From the NCBI GenBank assembly GCA_036703315.1, contig DATNPH010000087.1:1-64000 (forward strand): a stretch of 64,000 bases of DNA, in the 5' to 3' direction. This DNA comes from DATNPH01 sp036703315. Its GTDB lineage: Bacteria; Cyanobacteriota; Cyanobacteriia; Cyanobacteriales; Coleofasciculaceae. Every line of letters starts with the position of its first letter. The first letter of the stretch is position 1. Under the pieces are notes generated by a model. It did no database searches and was not told the origin of the DNA. It worked only from the letters and a program-made list of their open reading frames with translations. Below are positions 52,834-61,230 of this stretch, one piece after another. A program made the position numbers and the translations under genes.

Positions 52834-54249
52834 TTATTCAGATTGGGGTAAAGCGCTCATTTGCTCTAGATCTAGCACTTTTGCCAAATCATCGGGATTC
52901 ATCAGCCCTCGCTCTAGAACAATCTGCCGCAGAGATTTACCAGTTTCTAGAGATTCTTTAGCAACAGCGGCTGCGTTGAGATAACCGATGTGGGGATTAA
53001 GGGCAGTGACGAGGGCAAGGCTACCTTCTGCATAAGCCAAGCAGCGATCGCGATTAGCTGTGATTCCCTCAATACACCGCTTCGTTAAGGCTGAGAGTGT
53101 GTTACCTAAAATTTCAATAGAGTGAATCAAGTCGTAGGCAATCAACGGCATCATCACGTTAAGTTCTAGTTGTCCTGCCTGGGCAGCAAAAGCGATCGCG
53201 CTATCGTAGCCCATGACCTGAAAGCAGACCATTGAAGTCATTTCTGCCATAACGGGATTATACTTACCTGGCATAATCGATGATCCAGGCTGGACTGGTG
53301 GCAGCTGAATTTCCTTTAGACCTGTTTTTGGCCCTGAATCCATCAGCCGCAGGTCATGGGAAATCTTGACGCAATCTTGTGCCAGATTCCGCAAACTACC
53401 AGAAACACTGACAAAGGGAGCCATACTCTGCATTGCCGCCATCAGGTGCGGCGCAGGTTGCAGGGGTTGACCAATCAGTTCCGAGAGAATTTGGGCGACA
53501 CGGTACCGATACTGGGGATGAGTATTTAACCCAGTGCCAGCAGCACTGCCACCCAATCCCAGTACCATCAAATCCTCAGAAGCTCTCTCAATCCGATTAA
53601 TATGGTCTGAGAAGATTTGTGCCCAAGCCCGGAAGTTTTCCCCTAGCCGCACTGGCACAGCGTCTTGCATGTGGGTTCTGCCAGATCTAACAATGTTTTG
53701 GAATTCCTCTGCCTTGTTATCCAGTGCAGCAACAGCATCGGATAAAGCCGGGTAAAGGCTGTGTTCTAGGGCTAATAGGGCACCAATACGAATAGCCGTG
53801 GGAATCACATCATTGGTGGACTGACCATAGTTAACATGGTCGTTGGGACTGACGCGCTTATAGTTCCCCTTTTCATCCCCCAGGATTTCCAGCGCCCGGT
53901 TCGCCAGCACTTCATTGATATTCATATGGTGCGAGGTACCAGCCCCAGCTTGATAGATATCTACAACAAACTGGTCACGGAACTTGCCAATGAGGACTTC
54001 ATCAGCAGCTTGGACGATGGCACGGCTGATGTCTTGGGAAATGCATTCGAGTTGACCATTGGCTATAGCAGTGGCTTTTTTGATCAGCACACAGGCATCC
54101 ACATAGGTAGGCAAAGGCTTAATACCACTGATAGGAAAGTTTTCTGTCGCCCGCAGTGTTTGAATTCCGTAGTAAGCATCTGCTGGGATTTGTCGCTCTC
54201 CCATCGAATCACGTTCAATACGGTAGCCTAAGCCTGTTAGTTCGCTCAT
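52834..54249 (-). CDS. aspA: Aspartate ammonia-lyase
   Basis: Aspartase interconverts L-aspartate and fumarate plus ammonia. The 471-residue homotetramer-type protein has DxYYG-like ADAYYGIQT, AGAGTSHHMNINEVLANRA (about 101-119), SPNDHVNYGQSTNDVIPTA and the fumarase/aspartase signature GSSIMPGKYN (about 320-329) with the catalytic Ser loop. NEVLANRAL rather than the fumarase form favours aspartase over fumarase C. It is cytosolic. No dcu transporter or ansA is adjacent. Confidence 0.92.
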   Translation of the reverse strand: MSELTGLGYRIERDSMGERQIPADAYYGIQTLRATENFPISGIKPLPTYVDACVLIKKATAIANGQLECISQDISRAIVQAADEVLIGKFRDQFVVDIYQAGAGTSHHMNINEVLANRALEILGDEKGNYKRVSPNDHVNYGQSTNDVIPTAIRIGALLALEHSLYPALSDAVAALDNKAEEFQNIVRSGRTHMQDAVPVRLGENFRAWAQIFSDHINRIERASEDLMVLGLGGSAAGTGLNTHPQYRYRVAQILSELIGQPLQPAPHLMAAMQSMAPFVSVSGSLRNLAQDCVKISHDLRLMDSGPKTGLKEIQLPPVQPGSSIMPGKYNPVMAEMTSMVCFQVMGYDSAIAFAAQAGQLELNVMMPLIAYDLIHSIEILGNTLSALTKRCIEGITANRDRCLAYAEGSLALVTALNPHIGYLNAAAVAKESLETGKSLRQIVLERGLMNPDDLAKVLDLEQMSALPQSE

Positions 54250-54322
54250 GTGTGTTATGGAGATTGGGGATTAGCATTGAGCATTATGCATTATAAAGAA
54301 TACACAGGCTTCCAGTGAGTTC

Positions 54323-55066
54323 ATGGTTATGGTTTCTCAACTCCAATCTCCTCAAAAGCCAGAAATAACCTACCCTGACAGCGACGGCAGACCGATGGCA
54401 GACAATACCAAGCAGTTTCGGTGGATAGTCGTCGTCCAGCAGAACATCGATTGGCTCTTTGCTGATGACCCGAATGTGTTTGTCGCAGGAGATCTACTTT
54501 GGTATCCAGTTGAGGGAGATAACAAAATTCGCCAAGCGCCCGACGTTATGGTTGTCTTTGGCGCGCCTAAGAGAGATAGGGGCTCTTACCAACAGTGGAA
54601 GGAGGAGAATATTGCGCCGCAGGTGGTGTTTGAAATTCTTTCCCCTGGGAACACTCAGACGGAAATGAATAAGAAACTGGTATTTTATGACCGCTACGGG
54701 GTAGAAGAGTATTACCTATACGACCCAGATAAAAATGACTTGAGTGGTTGGTTACGCTCTGAAGAACGCTTGGATGTAATTGACCCGATAGAGAACTCGA
54801 TGAGTCCCAGGTTAGGAATTCGCTTTGACTTGTCTGGGGAAGAGTTACAGATTTATCGTCCTGATGGAGAGCGATTTGCCAGTTATGTTGAGATTGCTCA
54901 ACGCGTGGAGCAAGAGCGACAACGAGCACAACAAGCTGAAAGTAGGGCAGAACAAGCTGAAACTAACGCACAACAAGAACGGCACCGAGCAGAAAAAGCT
55001 GAAGCTAGGGCAGCTCAATTAGCAGAACGGTTGCGCTTAGCAGGAATTGACCCAGAGCAGTTGTGA
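54323..55066 (+). CDS. Uma2 family protein with C-terminal repeat coiled coil
   Basis: 247 residues. The Uma2 (DUF820) nuclease-like core (about 15-190) contains NKIRQAPDVMVVFG and PQVVFEILSPGNT, the acidic PD-(D/E)XK positions. From about 193 a charged helix of near-repeats (AQRVEQERQRAQQAESRAEQ, then AEQAETNAQQERHRAEKAEA) forms a coiled coil, as in many cyanobacterial paralogues. Role unknown. The near-repetitive DNA at 54905-55010 should be prone to length change. It is divergent from aspA. Confidence 0.88.
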   Translation: MVMVSQLQSPQKPEITYPDSDGRPMADNTKQFRWIVVVQQNIDWLFADDPNVFVAGDLLWYPVEGDNKIRQAPDVMVVFGAPKRDRGSYQQWKEENIAPQVVFEILSPGNTQTEMNKKLVFYDRYGVEEYYLYDPDKNDLSGWLRSEERLDVIDPIENSMSPRLGIRFDLSGEELQIYRPDGERFASYVEIAQRVEQERQRAQQAESRAEQAETNAQQERHRAEKAEARAAQLAERLRLAGIDPEQL

Positions 55067-55120
55067 AGGGGGAGATGAGCCAGATGAGGGAGATCACTTT
55101 CCTACTTTCCTCATTTGTCC

Positions 55121-55142
55121 GATTACTGAATCGGTGTTCTAG
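55121..55142 (-). repeat. Dispersed 22-bp repeat, copy 2 (inverted)
   Basis: Exact reverse complement of 29545-29566, located about 55 bp after the Uma2 stop. Confidence 0.7.
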
Positions 55143-55298
55143 GTAGTACCAACAATTTGACACCAAAAGCCGCCCCTACAGGTGTTAGGCTCATTTAACT
55201 GGATTTGGATTTTTATAACGAATTATTTAAAAATTGCTGAGCATTGCAATCAACTTGTAACAAAAAGAAAAATGGAGCAAGCGATCGCGTTTCGCCTC

Positions 55299-55607
55299 TC
55301 ACCCCACTTCCTCTGCACAAGGGGGAACAGCCCATTTGTGGGTATAGGCGTCTAAATTAGGAGGATACACAATAATTTTTTTACCTAAAGACAAGGCTTT
55401 ACGGTAAAGTACAATTGCTTCAGCCAACGAGAAGCAATTCATCGGAATCCATCTGTTGCTGTAAAAATAGACGACCACTGGACTCATTTGGTACTCTCCA
55501 AGTGGAATTGGAGTTCTCCAGGGAGAAACTAATCCCTTAGTAGATGCACCTAAATCTCTATCCTGACATAGATCTTTTTCTTGATCTAGTAGACGAGTCA
55601 TAACCAT
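55299..55607 (-). CDS. Hypothetical protein
   Basis: 102 residues. The second half is well structured (VVVYFYSNRWIPMNCFSLAE, then AIVLYRKALSLGKKIIVYPP) with an alternating strand-helix-strand look. The first 30 residues are less convincing. No signal, membrane span or family is recognised. The internal Met42 (MSPVVVYF) could be the real start. Support is moderate: a coding-like pattern only. Confidence 0.4.
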   Translation of the reverse strand: MVMTRLLDQEKDLCQDRDLGASTKGLVSPWRTPIPLGEYQMSPVVVYFYSNRWIPMNCFSLAEAIVLYRKALSLGKKIIVYPPNLDAYTHKWAVPPCAEEVG

Positions 55608-55979
55608 TGTCGAGAAATTGCTCTAACACAGAAGCTCCGATTCTCTTTTTTCCTAAAGACAATTGCTTCAGCTATATAGCTGAAATCTTTTACGACAATT
55701 AGCTCATAGTTAGTTTAACTCTAAAGAAATTGTAAGAGTTTACAACAGCTTAAATTAATAAGAGGATAATTACCGCTGATTTTTTAAATTGGCTTGTCCT
55801 TGCAAAGTAAGTAACTAAGCCTTGCTCTTGCTGCCATCCTGTAGCGAATTTTCAGCCCGGTGGGTTACAGAAGGCAGCAACTGCTGTATAAATTACAACT
55901 TGATTACGTGGGTTAACGAGTTCCCCCAGTAACCGCTAATATGACTTTTATTATCAGAGGCGGGGGTAGGGCGAGGCAA
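55608..55979. other. Spacer with an 18-bp perfect palindrome
   Basis: TTCAGCTATATAGCTGAA (55667-55684) is a loopless palindrome, possibly an operator of the minus-strand hypothetical gene or the ligase gene. No gene is seen. Confidence 0.45.
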
Positions 55980-57581
55980 ATGTTAAATTCTTCTACTGCT
56001 GCACAAGCGGAACAATTTCGGCACCTTCAAAGCGAGTTGCGCGAGCGCTGGTCTAGCGTTGACCTATTCGACCAAGATGACCACGATATTTTTGTGGTGC
56101 CTTCCGTCAGTATGGATCAACGGGAACTCAAGAAGATTCACGGCTTTCTGCACTACGAAGAAAGGCTTTTATTTTCTCTGATTCGTCTACGCAACCCTCG
56201 AACTCGGGTCATTTACATTACAGCACAGCCGTTGTCGCCGATTATCATTGATTACTATTTGCAGCTGTTGCCGGGAATTCCGTTTTCTCATGCTCGCGAT
56301 CGCCTGCTGCTGCTTTCCACGTATGATGCCTCTCTCAAACCCCTAAGTCAAAAGATTTTAGAGCGTCCCCGCTTAATGGAGCGGATTCGTCAAGCACTAC
56401 GCCCTCAAAAGTCTTATATGATTTGTTATAACTCTACAGATCTAGAGCGACAGTTATCTGTGCAGCTTGGTATTCCCTTACTAGCTCCAGACCCAGATTT
56501 ACTGTATTGGGGAACCAAGAGCGGTAGTCGGGAAATATTTGAGATTAGCGGTATTCCTTATCCAGATGGCAGCGATCTCGTTTGGAGTGCTGACGATTTA
56601 GCTGTGGCAGCTGCCGAGTTATGGGAACGCCGACCAGATCTAAAGCGGATGGTGGTTAAGCTCAACGAGGGCTTTTCAGGAGAGGGTAATGCAGTCCTTG
56701 ATCTGAGAAAGATACCAGAAATGGCACCCCAACGAGCCTCTCATAGTGATCGAGTAGCGGCAATGCATCAGTGCATGGAGCATTTAAGCTTTCAGGCCGA
56801 AAGTGAGACGTGGGAGAATTTTGCCAGTCGCATCCCAGAGTTAGGTGGAATTGTCGAGGGATTTATTGAGGGAGAAGAGAAGCGATCGCCGAGCGTCCAG
56901 GGGTATATCACTCCTGCTGGCGATGTAGAAATTCTCTCTACCCACGATCAAATTTTAGGGGGGCCAGATGGTCAGATTTATCTGGGTTGCAAGTTCCCTG
57001 CTGATGAAGCTTACAGACTACGTTTGCAAGACTTTGGTATGCGAGTGGGTCGGGTTTTAGCAGACAAAGGCGCGATCGAGCGATACGGTGTCGATTTTGT
57101 CGCCGTTCATCAGCCTAACAGCAGTGGTGCTAAGTGGGATTTGCAAGCCATTGAAATCAACTTGCGCAAAGGCGGTACAACTCATCCGTTTATGACCCTC
57201 AAGTATTTGACTAATGGTCGCTATGACCTCTCAACGGGTCTTTTTTACAGCCATGAGGGTCGAGAGAAGTACTATATAGCCACTGACAACTTGCATAAAG
57301 AACGCTACCAAGGGTTGATGCCTACCGACCTCATGGATATCATCGCCCACCATCGGTTGCACTTTGATAGCAGCACTAGAACCGGCAATGTCTTCCACCT
57401 AATGGGGGCACTCTCCGAGTTCGGCAAACTGGGATTAACCAGCATTGGCGACTCTCTTCAACAGGCAGAGGATTCCTACAATCAGCTGGTAAATGTCCTA
57501 GATGAAGAAACTAGCTCAAATGCCAAATTGACCTACAAGCCCTCATATCCCAGTGCGCCAATCGTCTGGAGTGGAAGCTAG
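55980..57581 (+). CDS. PGM1-related ATP-grasp peptide ligase-like protein
   Basis: 533 residues from ATG 55980 (MLNSSTAAQAEQF), which has an AGG five bases upstream; ATG 55941 is the alternative. The N-terminal half is Rossmann-like (IFVVPSVSMDQRELKKIHGF, then RVIYITAQPLSPIIIDYYL). An ATP-grasp core follows (MVVKLNEGFSGEGNAVLDLR, then IVEGFIEGE, then AIEINLRKGGTTHP, with the Mg-binding Glu/Asn). The layout matches PGM1, which joins a nonribosomal amino acid to a ribosomal peptide in pheganomycin synthesis. No precursor peptide or other biosynthetic gene is seen here, so the substrate is unknown. Confidence 0.82.
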   Translation: MLNSSTAAQAEQFRHLQSELRERWSSVDLFDQDDHDIFVVPSVSMDQRELKKIHGFLHYEERLLFSLIRLRNPRTRVIYITAQPLSPIIIDYYLQLLPGIPFSHARDRLLLLSTYDASLKPLSQKILERPRLMERIRQALRPQKSYMICYNSTDLERQLSVQLGIPLLAPDPDLLYWGTKSGSREIFEISGIPYPDGSDLVWSADDLAVAAAELWERRPDLKRMVVKLNEGFSGEGNAVLDLRKIPEMAPQRASHSDRVAAMHQCMEHLSFQAESETWENFASRIPELGGIVEGFIEGEEKRSPSVQGYITPAGDVEILSTHDQILGGPDGQIYLGCKFPADEAYRLRLQDFGMRVGRVLADKGAIERYGVDFVAVHQPNSSGAKWDLQAIEINLRKGGTTHPFMTLKYLTNGRYDLSTGLFYSHEGREKYYIATDNLHKERYQGLMPTDLMDIIAHHRLHFDSSTRTGNVFHLMGALSEFGKLGLTSIGDSLQQAEDSYNQLVNVLDEETSSNAKLTYKPSYPSAPIVWSGS

Positions 57582-57653
57582 AGCGATAAACGATAAAGTC
57601 AAAAGTCAAAAGTCACGGGTGCTACTTAAGCTGGGAGGTGTTCCCGATGACTA

Positions 57654-57773
57654 ATACCAAATCCGGGTTAAATACCCCCTTTTTAAGAAAGCAGGGGGAG
57701 CAAAGTAAGCTGGGGAGGCTGGGGGAGAAAAATCACAAAATTGAAAGGGGGGTTATAAAAGCGGATTTGGTAT
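57654..57773. repeat. MITE-like element with ATACCAAATCCG ends
   Basis: A 120-bp element with 12-bp perfect terminal inverted repeats (57654-57665 and 57762-57773), flanked by TA/AA. The interior has C-rich and G-rich tracts that can pair. No coding frame is present. Confidence 0.75.
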
Positions 57774-57864
57774 AAAAGACCATCGGGAAGACCTCCCGTG
57801 GGACGTAGTCCCACAGGAGCTAACGCGCCCAAAACGTCAAAATTGAATTTTTAATTGACGAACT

Positions 57865-58012
57865 CCATCCCTCTTAGGATAGGGATTCGTGTTCATAGTT
57901 GATGGTTCATAGCGATGAACCATCAACTATGAACTATGAACAAAACGGCTGGCGGCTTTCCTCGCCACCCTAAGAGGGATGGGGAATCCAGCCGTTTTTA
58001 GGTTGAAACCTA
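57865..58012 (+). ncRNA. Candidate structured RNA or mobile-element remnant with crossing helices
   Basis: Helix A: CCATCCCTCTTAGG (57865-57878) with CCTAAGAGGGATGG (57969-57982). Helix B: a perfect 20-bp hairpin, 57891-57910 with 57915-57934. Helix C: AAAACGGCTGG (57942-57952) with CCAGCCGTTTT (57988-57998), followed by a T. Helix D: TAGGTT/AACCTA (57999-58004, 58007-58012). A and C cross, so they form a pseudoknot or exclude each other. Helix C with TTTTTA looks terminator-like. It lies directly upstream of the zinc-ribbon kinase. A transposon-end remnant is the main alternative. Confidence 0.4.
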
Positions 58013-58090
58013 CCTACTTTAGACGTGGGTGAGTCACCACTTGCCCTGTTCGTTGTGTACAATCGAGTGGCACTGTGTATTCTGGCGGTT

Positions 58091-59839
58091 GTGCATCAGT
58101 CTGTTACCCAAGCGGTTCATTGCATTAATCCTGATTGCCCCCGTCCTTATCCTCAGCCTTGGGGTAACAAGTTTTGTAACGGCTGTGGAGCAACACTACA
58201 GCTACATAATCGCTACATTCCTCTTCAGCGCCTGGGGTCAGGAGGCTTTGCGACCATCTATACGGTTTGGGATTTGCACAGGAAGACGGAACGGGTGCTG
58301 AAGGTGTTGGTGGAAACGTCACCGAAGGCATTGCAGCTATTTGAGCAAGAGGCAGCGGTTTTGGAACGTCTGAACCATCCAGGTGTTCCCAAAGTTGACA
58401 GAGATGGCTTTTTCCAAGTCAGCTTGGGTAATCCGCCAACCCGATTAATTCCGTGTCTGGTGATGGAAAAAATTAACGGTTACACCTTGCAAGATGTTTT
58501 GGATAAACATCCTCAGGGGTGTCCAGAAGCATCAGTGCGGGATTGGCTTTACCAAGCGGTAGCGATTTTAGGAGAGTTACACCGTTTTGGAATTATTCAC
58601 CGTGACCTTAAACCCTCTAACTTGATGCTACGCGAGGGAACAGGCCAGCTAGTGGCGATCGATTTTGGAGGAGCTAAACAACTTGGCTTAGTGCCCTATG
58701 GCTCTCAATCGGTTTCGACGAGGTTAATTTCTCCAGGTTATAGCCCGCCAGAGCAGATTACTGGTGAGGCAGTAGGACCAGCAGCAGATTTCTATGCGCT
58801 GGGTCGAACGATGATTCAGTTGCTGACGGGTCAGGAGTTGGCGGATTTACAAAATCCAGTTACAGGGGAATTTCAGTGGCGCAATGCGGTAGGCGGTTCG
58901 CGAGGCGACCCTGGCATGACAGTTAGTCCTGACTTGGCTAACTTGCTTGATGAAATGATACGCATCGACCCTCGGCAACGACCCGGTAATGTGTTTGAGA
59001 TTCAGCGGCGTCTAGTTAGGAGTCCGACTGTTAACATAAATCCTGCCCCAGCACCAACGCCTATCCTGGAAGCGATCGCAACGGCAATAGAAGCTGGGTT
59101 GGAGGTAGCGGAAGATTCACTCAAGGGTGTTGGTCATGGGGTCGCTGAAATAATACGTTTCGTATTTCGGGTCATCACTGGGATCGTCCTAGCTTGTCTA
59201 GATACAACATTAGAGATGATCTTAGGCGGCATTGGAGCCGCTATGGGCACAGCTGCTGGGTTTGCCTTGATTAATTGGACAATTGTAGGCGATCGCTTCG
59301 CTGAGTGGATTGCGCTACAACGACCTCTTGTCCTTCCAGGGGTTCAGATAACAACGTGGCGAGAAATGCTGATGTTTGCTGTTGCTGGATTAGCTACAGC
59401 CTGGGGTTTAACTCTAGCGGGGGGTTTTGGTCAACAACGGCGTCCGTGGATTGCAGGGGTGATGGGCATTCTCGGCTATAGTGCTGGGTGGTTTCTTTGG
59501 CAGACATCTGTATCTTATGCACTACCGGAGCGATTGCTAGGAATGATTACTGCCATTGCGGTTGTCCCCTTGGTACTCGGGTTAGGGTTGCCAAGTCATT
59601 ATTTCGTTCACGCCTTAGTTGCAGCAGTTGGCACAGGAACTCTCTTTGGGAGCCTAGTCTGGTTAAATATCTTGCCTTTTGATGTTCTGGTTAAAATTTT
59701 CTCTCGCTCTGATGCGAGTTGGGCTAGTTGCATCAACGCGATCGCGTTTTTTTGTTTGTGGGGAGTCATAGTCGGATTCTGCTTGGGCGTGAGCTATTAC
59801 CTGTTAGTGCCTGTGTTGCGTTGGTTAGGCTGGCGTTAA
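58091..59839 (+). CDS. Ser/Thr protein kinase with N-terminal zinc ribbon and C-terminal polytopic membrane domain
   Basis: About 582 residues. A Cx4C...Cx2C zinc ribbon (C11, C16, C29, C32) precedes a Hanks kinase (about 42-300) with GSGGFA (49-54), K71, HRD (170-172) and DFG (191-193). From about 325 an amphipathic stretch leads to six or so hydrophobic spans (IIRFVFRVITGIVLACL, GIGAAMGTAAGFALI, MLMFAVAGLATAWGL, and others) to the C-terminus. The zinc-ribbon kinase start is common in cyanobacteria; the multi-span tail is less so. GTG 58091 is my choice; the frame opens at GTG 58025, but those residues look non-native. Confidence 0.88.
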   Translation: MHQSVTQAVHCINPDCPRPYPQPWGNKFCNGCGATLQLHNRYIPLQRLGSGGFATIYTVWDLHRKTERVLKVLVETSPKALQLFEQEAAVLERLNHPGVPKVDRDGFFQVSLGNPPTRLIPCLVMEKINGYTLQDVLDKHPQGCPEASVRDWLYQAVAILGELHRFGIIHRDLKPSNLMLREGTGQLVAIDFGGAKQLGLVPYGSQSVSTRLISPGYSPPEQITGEAVGPAADFYALGRTMIQLLTGQELADLQNPVTGEFQWRNAVGGSRGDPGMTVSPDLANLLDEMIRIDPRQRPGNVFEIQRRLVRSPTVNINPAPAPTPILEAIATAIEAGLEVAEDSLKGVGHGVAEIIRFVFRVITGIVLACLDTTLEMILGGIGAAMGTAAGFALINWTIVGDRFAEWIALQRPLVLPGVQITTWREMLMFAVAGLATAWGLTLAGGFGQQRRPWIAGVMGILGYSAGWFLWQTSVSYALPERLLGMITAIAVVPLVLGLGLPSHYFVHALVAAVGTGTLFGSLVWLNILPFDVLVKIFSRSDASWASCINAIAFFCLWGVIVGFCLGVSYYLLVPVLRWLGWR

Positions 59840-59997
59840 GATAGCGAGTGAAAGTTTATTGTAGGGGTGAGTGATCGCTCCTCTGTTTGACTGACTGCTC
59901 CAGTCAGAGTGATCGCCTACTCCTCAACAACCTGTACCAAGTCCTCGATCGCAACCTCAAACACAGCCATCCCTAAATCTTAGAATTGAGATATCGT

Positions 59998-60013
59998 TTC
60001 AATAAAACTTGAT
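59998..60013. promoter_or_regulatory. Putative ArsR operator overlapping the arsR start
   Basis: TTCAA-N6-TTGAT matches nine of ten positions of the ATCAA-N6-TTGAT site described for cyanobacterial ArsR. It spans the ATG at 60012, fitting autorepression. Confidence 0.5.
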
Positions 60014-60341
60014 GCAAATCACTTCAACTCTATCCTCAACTGCGATCGCTGCTGGCTTTCAAGCGCTTTCAGACCCGCTGAGGGTTCAGGTCGTGGAACT
60101 GCTGCGCTCTCAGGAACTATGTGTATGTGAACTTTGCGAACACTTGGGCGTCACTCAATCAAAACTCTCTTTCCACCTGAAAGCCCTCAAGGAGGCAGGT
60201 TTAGTTCGTGCTAGACAAGAAGGACGCTGGATTTACTACAGCCTTAATTTGCCTCAATTTGTCGTTCTTGAACAGTACTTGGCAGAGTATCGACGTTTCA
60301 GCCCGGTGCTACCAACGCGTCGCTGTGATGACGCTTCTTGA
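60012..60341 (+). CDS. arsR: ArsR/SmtB family arsenite-responsive repressor
   Basis: 109 residues forming one winged helix. The metal-sensing ELCVCELC on the recognition-associated helix (C37, C39, C42) is the As(III)/Sb(III) site of ArsR. LGVTQSKLSFHLKALKEAG is the DNA-reading helix, and RQEGRWIYYSL the wing. Arsenite binding should release it from DNA. ATG 60012 has no ribosome site and lies within a candidate operator, so the message may be nearly leaderless. It is followed by the aquaporin, arsC and arsI on the same strand, the clear target set. Confidence 0.92.
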   Translation: MQITSTLSSTAIAAGFQALSDPLRVQVVELLRSQELCVCELCEHLGVTQSKLSFHLKALKEAGLVRARQEGRWIYYSLNLPQFVVLEQYLAEYRRFSPVLPTRRCDDAS

Positions 60342-60412
60342 TGCATCAATTTTCTTAAACTTATTATCGACTTTTCTGTGTAGCGTTTTCTCTATTGCTA
60401 AATATTTTTGAC

Positions 60413-60442
60413 TTGACAAATCAATTTTTTTTGAAATGATAA
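60413..60442 (+). promoter_or_regulatory. aqpS-arsC promoter with ArsR operator in its spacer
   Basis: A perfect -35 TTGACA (60413-60418) and a -10 TGATAA (60437-60442) are 18 bp apart. Between them ATCAA-N6-TTGAA (60420-60435) matches nine of ten positions of the cyanobacterial ArsR site, so a bound repressor would block polymerase. Confidence 0.6.
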
Positions 60443-60480
60443 AGGTGTACCCCAAGCGCTAGGTAATCAGGGGGAAAGCG

Positions 60481-61230
60481 ATGAAGCTAGCTTTAAAGTC
60501 AGTTCCTTTGTCAGATTCGAGTCTGGCTCTGTGGAAATCAATATCCCACTGTTGGCGAGAGGCGTTGGCGGAAGGCATTGGTACCTTTACGTTGGTGTTT
60601 GCGGGTACCGGCGCTGTGATGGTCAATCAGATTAGTAATGGGGTAGTCACTCATCTGGGTATCAGCTTTGTCTTTGGGGCTGTTGTGGCGGCTTTGATTT
60701 ATGGGATGGGGCATCTAAGCGGGGCACACTTTAACCCAGCTGTGACGCTGGCTTTTGCGGCGAGTGGCTTTTTTCCAAAAGGCAGAGTACTGCCTTATAT
60801 TTTGGCGCAGTCAGTGGGAGCGATCGCTGCCTCAACTTTACTACTAATCGCCTTGGGATCAGTTGCCAAGCTAGGTGCCACCCTGCCGCTCAACGACAAC
60901 TGGCTGCAATCGTTGGTGTTAGAGATGGTTCTGACATTCATCCTGATGTTTGTCATTTTGGGTTCTGGTCTAGATCGCCGCGCTCATATTGGTTTTGCTG
61001 GATTGGCGATCGGGTTGACAGTAGGGATGGAAGCCGCTTTTATGGGGCCCATTACAGGGGCGAGTATGAATCCGGCGCGATCGCTTGGTCCCGCTTTTGT
61101 CGGAGGAATTTGGCAGCACCACTGGGTTTATTGGATTGCTCCGATATTAGGAGCGCAATTAGCCGTGATGATATATCGGCAACTGTCCAATGGATTTCGA
61201 GATATCAGTAAGCGAGGAAAGCGTAAATGA
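60481..61230 (+). CDS. aqpS: Aquaglyceroporin-like MIP channel (AqpS type) of the arsenic cluster
   Basis: 249 residues with six spans and two half-helices bearing NPA (85-87, HFNPAVT; 197-199, MNPARS). It replaces the ArsB/Acr3 pump between arsR and arsC, as in rhizobial AqpS, where As(III) made inside by ArsC leaves by downhill flow through the channel. The residues setting pore width would decide whether As(OH)3 passes; I cannot model them here. Its stop overlaps the arsC start (ATGA, 61227-61230), so translation is probably coupled. It has its own ArsR-type promoter. Confidence 0.88.
   Translation: MKLALKSVPLSDSSLALWKSISHCWREALAEGIGTFTLVFAGTGAVMVNQISNGVVTHLGISFVFGAVVAALIYGMGHLSGAHFNPAVTLAFAASGFFPKGRVLPYILAQSVGAIAASTLLLIALGSVAKLGATLPLNDNWLQSLVLEMVLTFILMFVILGSGLDRRAHIGFAGLAIGLTVGMEAAFMGPITGASMNPARSLGPAFVGGIWQHHWVYWIAPILGAQLAVMIYRQLSNGFRDISKRGKRK

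Noticed and set aside
60481..61230. Plain water channel reading of the MIP gene
   Set aside because: Position between arsR and arsC, translational coupling and an ArsR-type operator make an arsenic role more likely, although water or glycerol transport is not excluded.
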